This document shows positions 58,301 through 64,000 of a stretch of DNA of 64,000 nucleotides, one piece after another. The stretch covers positions 5,502,885 to 5,566,884 of the forward strand of contig CM028911.1 of the NCBI GenBank assembly GCA_016801845.1, in the 5' to 3' direction. The DNA comes from Polydactylus sextarius. Taxonomy: Eukaryota > Chordata > Actinopteri > Polynemidae. A program made the position numbers and the translations under genes. Positions within the stretch are counted from its first letter, which is position 1. The number at the start of each line of letters is the position of its first letter. The notes under the pieces are model-generated. The model was not told the origin of the DNA, did not search any database, and saw only the letters and a list, made by a program, of their open reading frames with translations.

Positions 58301-61300
58301 GTTAAGGATGGTTTAGAAAAAGCAGCAGCACTAAAGTGACCTAAAGCCCTGGGCCAAGCAGCCACTGGCAGACCAGCTCAGTGGGTGACCTGTCCTCATG
58401 GCTTATTAAACGCCAGCACTCGACAGCACATTAAGAGAAATCACAACAGGCACAAATATTTCTCTACACCCCACAATGCAATCCAGTGGCATCGGGAGAT
58501 ACTATACAGCTAATTCAGGCAAATGACATTTACTGAAGAGTTATTTAGATGCTATCGGTGGCTCAGGTCTTTGTGCTAAGGGGATTAGCGCCACCATGCC
58601 CAGCGCTGAAAGGCGTCTTTGTGGCTGTAGTCTTTAGCGGGATGGGAGAGCAGCTCAGATGCCTGCGTGGAGGGTGTCAGTTATCAGGGATCCTGCCATG
58701 CCTTGCTAATCTCTGGCCCTGCAGAGTTCCTGAACCCCAGCCAGCGTGTCCTACGCCAGCCTCTAGAGTTCCCTCAAACCAGTTTGACAATGATAGGTAT
58801 TCACAGGGAGAGCCACTGGACCGTCAAGCTCCTCTCCTTGAGTGAGCAGCATAAGGGCAAAGGAAAGACTGGGGCTGCAGCACGAGAGGTCTACAGCACT
58901 GTTGCTGCTTTAGCAAACACCAGCATACAGGAGAGACAAGTTTTAGACACATTGGAATGATACACCCACGCAGGCACAAACCACCGTGAGGTAATAAAAG
59001 CATGATGAATGTTTTATTAAGTGAGCGTCTCTCAGTTATTTGCCTCCAGTGATTTACCCGTGGTGCTGGAAGGAGGCATCAATTTCCTCAGTTCTTTTGC
59101 AACAGAACCCAGGTGGTCAATTGTGTTTACTGTTTATGAGGAAACAGGGTGAAGAGGTGAGATTACAGTGGAAATGATGACCACAAAACTGTAATAATGC
59201 TCTAAGCATAAACAAACTAATCTACTTCAAGACTTGGATGCTCCTGGCAAACTTTAATTTGATGTGATCTCTATTTAAGGCGCCAAGACTGTATTACAAC
59301 ACAATTCTTGGTTCACGTCTGTTTTCCAGACCACCTTTCTTTCCTACAAAATACAAACCTTTTTCATAAACCGCTGTCTGAAAATGCTGATCGTGAAGTT
59401 GTTGCAGTCAATTACTGTTCCAATCCCAACATTATATACAAGTCATTTAAGTTTCTAAAGAACTGTACATGACCTTCATGGCAGTAAAAAGATCTCAAAC
59501 ATGGTAACAACTTAATCAGTTGCAAAATTCCTGCAGGGTACACCAGTTAAAGAAAAAGTGGGTCACAGAAATACAGCGCCATATGTTCCCCAAAGATCAG
59601 CACTGCCTTGCACTCCCAAAACTTTCATGTGCGTTATCTCTGATGTTTTAATTAAATGTAGATGAGTAGGAGGAAGGGAAAGATATGCAACTCAGCTGAA
59701 ATTTTCTTTCCAGACATCCAGGAGTTTTAGGAGCTTTTGGCTGGTTAGAGGAGAGTGAAAATGGTAGGTGCATGTAGAGGAGGGACGACAGAGGAGGGAG
59801 TAAGGGAAAGAAAGAAGAGAGCGGTGGATTAGTGCACTCAAATGAAGAGATGATTCATTGAAATGTTGAATTAATTTGTGGCTGTCAGTTTCTCTTTCAC
59901 AGTATAGTGTTCAGGGAGTGGGGTGTCTGCCCCCACCATTCCTTGGATCCCACCTCTTCCTCCACATGCCTTGGCTCGGCTCAGCTTGGCTCCCCTCAGC
60001 TCTGCATGGCCTCCTTTCCACTCCACTGGGAAGCAGACATGCAGAGGACTATCGTAAATGCTTGGCTGCAGAACTTCACAGACCAGCGTCTCATCTCCTC
60101 CTCCTCCTCCTCAGGTCTCCCATTGTTCCCTTAACCTGGTTTTAGTGTCTGGCATGATGTGTTGCGACCCCCCCACCCCAGCTCAATCCTGGTTCGGCAC
60201 ACATCATCTACCTCTTTCAAAGATGCAAAGAGTGGGGCAGATTTTGGGCCAGGGTTAGTTAGAGTAAGCCAAGTCCCGGCAGGCATATATCCAATCACCC
60301 CAACAGTTTTCTGGCTTCAAAAATAGCAATAAGAAGTCAGGCAGAAGATCAAGCAGCTCGCTGCAACAACTGGGCTATAAACTAAGTTCAGGCTCTGAGT
60401 TAACTTCTCCGAGGTAAAATACTGCAGAGCAAACAAATACTGCTGAAGACCTCGACAGACTCAGCTGTTATTTAACTGCAGAAGCACAGGATCGGATGGC
60501 TTATTGTTGTGACAACTTTGAAGAAATGGAAGTCTCTTTCAGCGGACAAGCGACACGGTCAGGTAATTAGTGACAGCACGTCTGTCTGTCCCTACGACAA
60601 TCCTCCACACATACAGCTACCTCCTTTTGGCAATACGGTGGAATGCAGCCACCAGCAGCTCAGGCCCATCCCAGTGCTCACTGAGCAGCAAGTACAATGT
60701 CTCTTTTCAAAGCAGACCATCAGATGAAAGAAGCTAAGTTAATTGCCTTGGCTACAATAGAAACCTCCCTGTAAGGCCGTCCCATTTCCCCTGGCAATTA
60801 GGACTCACTTCCCCCGCAGGTACTCGCGAACAAGGCATAGGGTCAACACTAATGTGAGCGAGTCCAAAACCAGATTCCACCTGTCATCTATGAGTTGTCT
60901 ATACAGCAAGTAGGACATGAGAGATTGGTTCCTGTATGCTGTCACTTCACAAATATAACATAAGTAAGAAAGGTGTTTCACCACCAAAATGCCATTGATT
61001 ATGTATCATTGTAGAGAAGTATAGCCAGAACACATGTAAAATGATCACACGGAAATGATATTTAATGCAGTGAACTCTGCTCCAGTGAATTTGCTAGTTT
61101 ATCAAAATACCAATATATCGCCTAACCATACTGACTGAAATAGTTCTCTCAAAAATTAAAAGGGTGCTGCAGCCCTGTGGACTTATATCAACTATTGAAT
61201 ATACCATTGTTTGATGTGTTTTCACTGTTGTGAGTTTCAGCTAACAAGGCTTCATCAAAGCAAAGTAAACTGCCAAAGGAAAAGAACAAATATCCTTAAA

Positions 61301-62340
61301 AGGTTTGCAACTGGATCCGTTACACATGTAGAGATTCTTTCCTAAAACCTCACTGATGTCCAAACACCAGACATCCAATTTTGCAACAAAGCTGTTCATA
61401 TGCAGATATTACACCAATCACAACTTGCTGGGCTGAGGCACAAATGATATCTTGTGTGTCTATGTGGGTCTGCAAACCAAAAGTTATGACCACACGGACT
61501 TGGCAGAGTGACTGCACATTTTGGGTAATATCAGGCTGTGAATTTAGCTGTGAATTGTGAATCGAGAATACAGACGGCACAGAAGTTTCCTGCGAGGGTG
61601 TAATATTTGTGCTCATGTGAAAGAGGAGAGCAGTAACACTTAAGACTAAAAACACAGGCAGAGGCTTTAAATGGAGGTTTAAAGTATAACAAGAATAACA
61701 ACAAAGATGTGGAATGTGGACGTGTTTGGCGTCTGATACCGGCAAATTTATCAGAGATTTCTGACGCACTTTCAGATGACTCAGACTGGCTGTAAAACAA
61801 GGGCAGTCTGCCTTTGCCTTTGTATGTCTGTGAACAACCAACTACTATGAACAATAATTATACGGTGAAAACACTGGTTAACCAACTACACCGGTGAAGT
61901 AGCAACCGTGGAGGCTTTTTTTCGATGATTAAAGCAGAATAATTAGCTCTAATTACTTCCTGCTTTACACACCATCTCCTGCAGGTCATGCACATGGAGA
62001 ATGAACAATGTTTTGCTTTTCCCAGGATTTAGGCTGAGGGGGAATGGAGGCAGAAGTGTGGGGGTGAGTGAGAAGACGGGGGAGCTGAGTTGAGTTTCTG
62101 CTTACCAGACTCTCCACAACACAAACGTGAATGTGCACATACGCACACTTGAACGTTGGAAAGATACACATACACAGGCACATAGAGGTTTGTTAGTCAG
62201 ATTAAACTAAGAAGGAATTGAGTGACAAAACCACTTATTATGGGCTCATTTGTATGTACATCACAGCCTCTCTTTGTATTGAAGTAAGATGTGTTGAGGC
62301 GCTACTTTGCTCCTCAATGAGAGAATGACAGCCCTGCAAA

Positions 62341-62375
62341 CCCCACTCACCCCACTCACCCCACCCCCAACCCCC
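62341..62375 (-). other. G-quadruplex-type tract on the ptk7 strand
   Basis: Five C-runs of 4, 4, 4, 5 and 5 on the plus strand with spacers of 5, 5, 1 and 2 nt. The minus strand therefore meets a strong G4+N1-7 quadruplex pattern. It includes a CCCACTCAC tandem duplication. Confidence 0.65.
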
Positions 62376-64000
62376 ACCATTTAAACTCCTTGAATGAGCT
62401 CTCTACAGTCGTTCTGTTAAAATCCTGCTCTGCATTAGCATGAGTAACAGCTCCCTCAGAGTGGGATGGGCAACAGGCACGGCATGGACAAAATGCCACG
62501 GGGAAAAAGGGATTGGCTAATGAAACGGTTCAATTAAACAGCGACGCCTGAGCAACTGAAAATCATGTTTTCAACTACAGGCATAAAACCATTTGAATAA
62601 ATTACACTAGTCGTTGTGATTACATAATTAGATGACATCTATTCATTACCAGGACTGATCACTTATGATTAGTGAGTTCAGTGCAACCACACTGATGCTT
62701 CATTTGAATATTTATGGGAGAAAATGTTTGAATACGCCACAGCCTGCCCTGCAGTGTGAATAGAGGTTTTATTTCCTTTATAGATTATCGTCCCTTTTTC
62801 AATATATGTGATTTATTTTTCTAGATAACAGTTAGTATTAGAAGGTGAAGCAAATGCAGGATGGGTTGAATGACATTTGGGGTTCTGTGTGAAATGTTGA
62901 AAATGTAATGGGTTGTCATTACATTTTACACAAATTAATTAACAAAAATTAACAAAGTTAATGATCCCTCTGAACTGAAACCATATTGATGATTCCACAC
63001 TTTTCACCTTATCGTCACCTTGAAGTTATGACCAAATACCCCCAAAATTATTAAAGTAATTACAGTATTTACAAGTAAAATGAAATGGATCAAAAATCAA
63101 TTCCCATCATAACCCATGATGAAGAACGTTAACATACATTTACAATTATATATTAGATGATGTGCATACAATTCAGTTAATCTCTAAACACCTTAATAAT
63201 TAATCAAATATCTAATTTGTATGTGTATTTTTCCTAATCAATTGATTAATGGTTTCAGGAACAATCAGCCCCATTTGTCATCTTCAAAGTGGGAGATAAT
63301 GGTTTGTGTTTAGTCCTGCAAAGATCCCATTCTGTTCCTGTTTACCAGATTCATTAACTAAAAGCAAAAGGTGAGTCAACGTCCACTGCAGAGCTTGAGG
63401 ACTCTTGCTGACTCCTTGTTGGTCTCATTGGCTGATCAAAGCGCTCTATCGCTGAGAGCTCAGGCTGTGTATTCCGCTGACCTCATGGCTGATATTAACA
63501 AGCCCAGGAGGTCACACTCCCACTGACAGGAATGCTTGACACTCATTGTCTGTATCTCCCACAGCTCACAGCTCAGATCCTCCAGCTGTATCAGCCACAG
63601 GTTAAGTGTTCCATCCTGTCTCTGTTTAGATGATGTGTAGGGGGTAAACATTTAAAGTGCCTTTAACTATGACAAAAAACCCCAGTCATGGTTTCGGAAA
63701 ACACATTAAAATGAAACTCATTGAATCCTATGACTCACACTTGCCTTCACCAAGCTGATATGCATTTGTGAAGAATGAGCTGACAACACCTATCTGTTTT
63801 GCATTCAGCAAATGTGAAAGAGTGAATGAGTTTTTCTATACATGCCTGTGCATGCAGGGATCACTGAAGGCAGAAGTGTCCAGGCGCTCTGACACTGAGA
63901 GCGACAGTAATGAACTCCAATGATCCCCTCACCGGTCATCCGCATCCATCAATGACACGGGGAGCAGATTAGATGGACAGAATCCATCCCCTGACATTAC

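Larger units (their letters stand above)
36165..64000 (-). other. ptk7: ptk7 intron 1 (open at the right edge)
   Basis: At least 27.8 kb upstream of exon 2. No CpG island or clear first exon was seen, so the promoter and exon 1 probably lie beyond 64000. Recognisable contents: microsatellites at 36437-36468, 39302-39328, 43095-43121 and 52811-52828; dispersed repeats at 38670-38885, 40270-40470 and 43925-44095; a possible DNA-transposon remnant at 54080-54800; a C-rich tract at 62341-62375. The rest shows nothing I can name. Confidence 0.7.

Noticed and set aside
58549..58960. Plus-strand frames of about 98 codons
   Set aside because: No domain, no neighbouring exons, and low codon bias; likely chance frames within intron sequence.
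1..64000. CRISPR arrays, operons, prophage or other prokaryotic systems, rRNA or tRNA genes
   Set aside because: Spliced vertebrate genes and microsatellites mark this as animal DNA. No regularly spaced direct repeats or recognisable tRNA/rRNA sequences were seen.

Overview
The window is vertebrate genomic DNA, most likely from a teleost fish. It has large introns, many (CA/TG)n microsatellites and several degenerate dispersed repeats of types I recognise from fish genomes. It carries two protein-coding genes, both on the minus strand and in tandem: ptk7 (upstream, high coordinates) followed by srf (downstream, low coordinates). The same two genes are neighbours in the same order and orientation in human, so the identification rests on protein similarity and on synteny. 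Whether these are the a or b teleost paralogues cannot be decided here.

Region by region, reading down the minus strand. 36165-64000 is intron 1 of ptk7, open at the window edge; it holds repeats, no convincing gene, a G-quadruplex-type tract, and one weak candidate for a signal-peptide exon at 55212-55302. Nineteen ptk7 exons (human exons 2-20 equivalent) lie between 36164 and 16186. Every exon phase is compatible, giving about 1,038 residues: seven Ig domains, one membrane segment and a pseudokinase domain. The ptk7 3'UTR probably runs to an AATAAA at 14357-14352. A short intergenic stretch of about 2 kb follows.

The srf promoter lies at about 12380-12600. It contains two identical perfect CArG boxes 20 bp apart, an abutting AP-1 site, a pair of CCAAT boxes and a TATA-like element. 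srf exon 1 (11937-11290) encodes the N-terminus and the first part of the MADS box. Exon 2 (7433-7167) encodes the rest of the DNA-binding and dimerisation domain. The remaining srf exons (transactivation domain) are not in the window, so intron 2 is longer than 7.1 kb.

The two genes have separate jobs: PTK7 is a planar-cell-polarity/Wnt co-receptor pseudokinase at the plasma membrane, and SRF is a nuclear MADS-box factor for actin, muscle and immediate-early genes. The tandem CArG boxes indicate that srf regulates itself. Points worth a second look: a GC-AG intron in ptk7; CA repeats directly behind two ptk7 splice donors; altered protease-site and stalk residues in PTK7; a DFG motif replaced by Ser-Leu-Ser; loss of the SRF Ser103 context; and an upstream ORF ending 5 nt before the srf start codon. 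I found no sign of an unknown multi-gene system.
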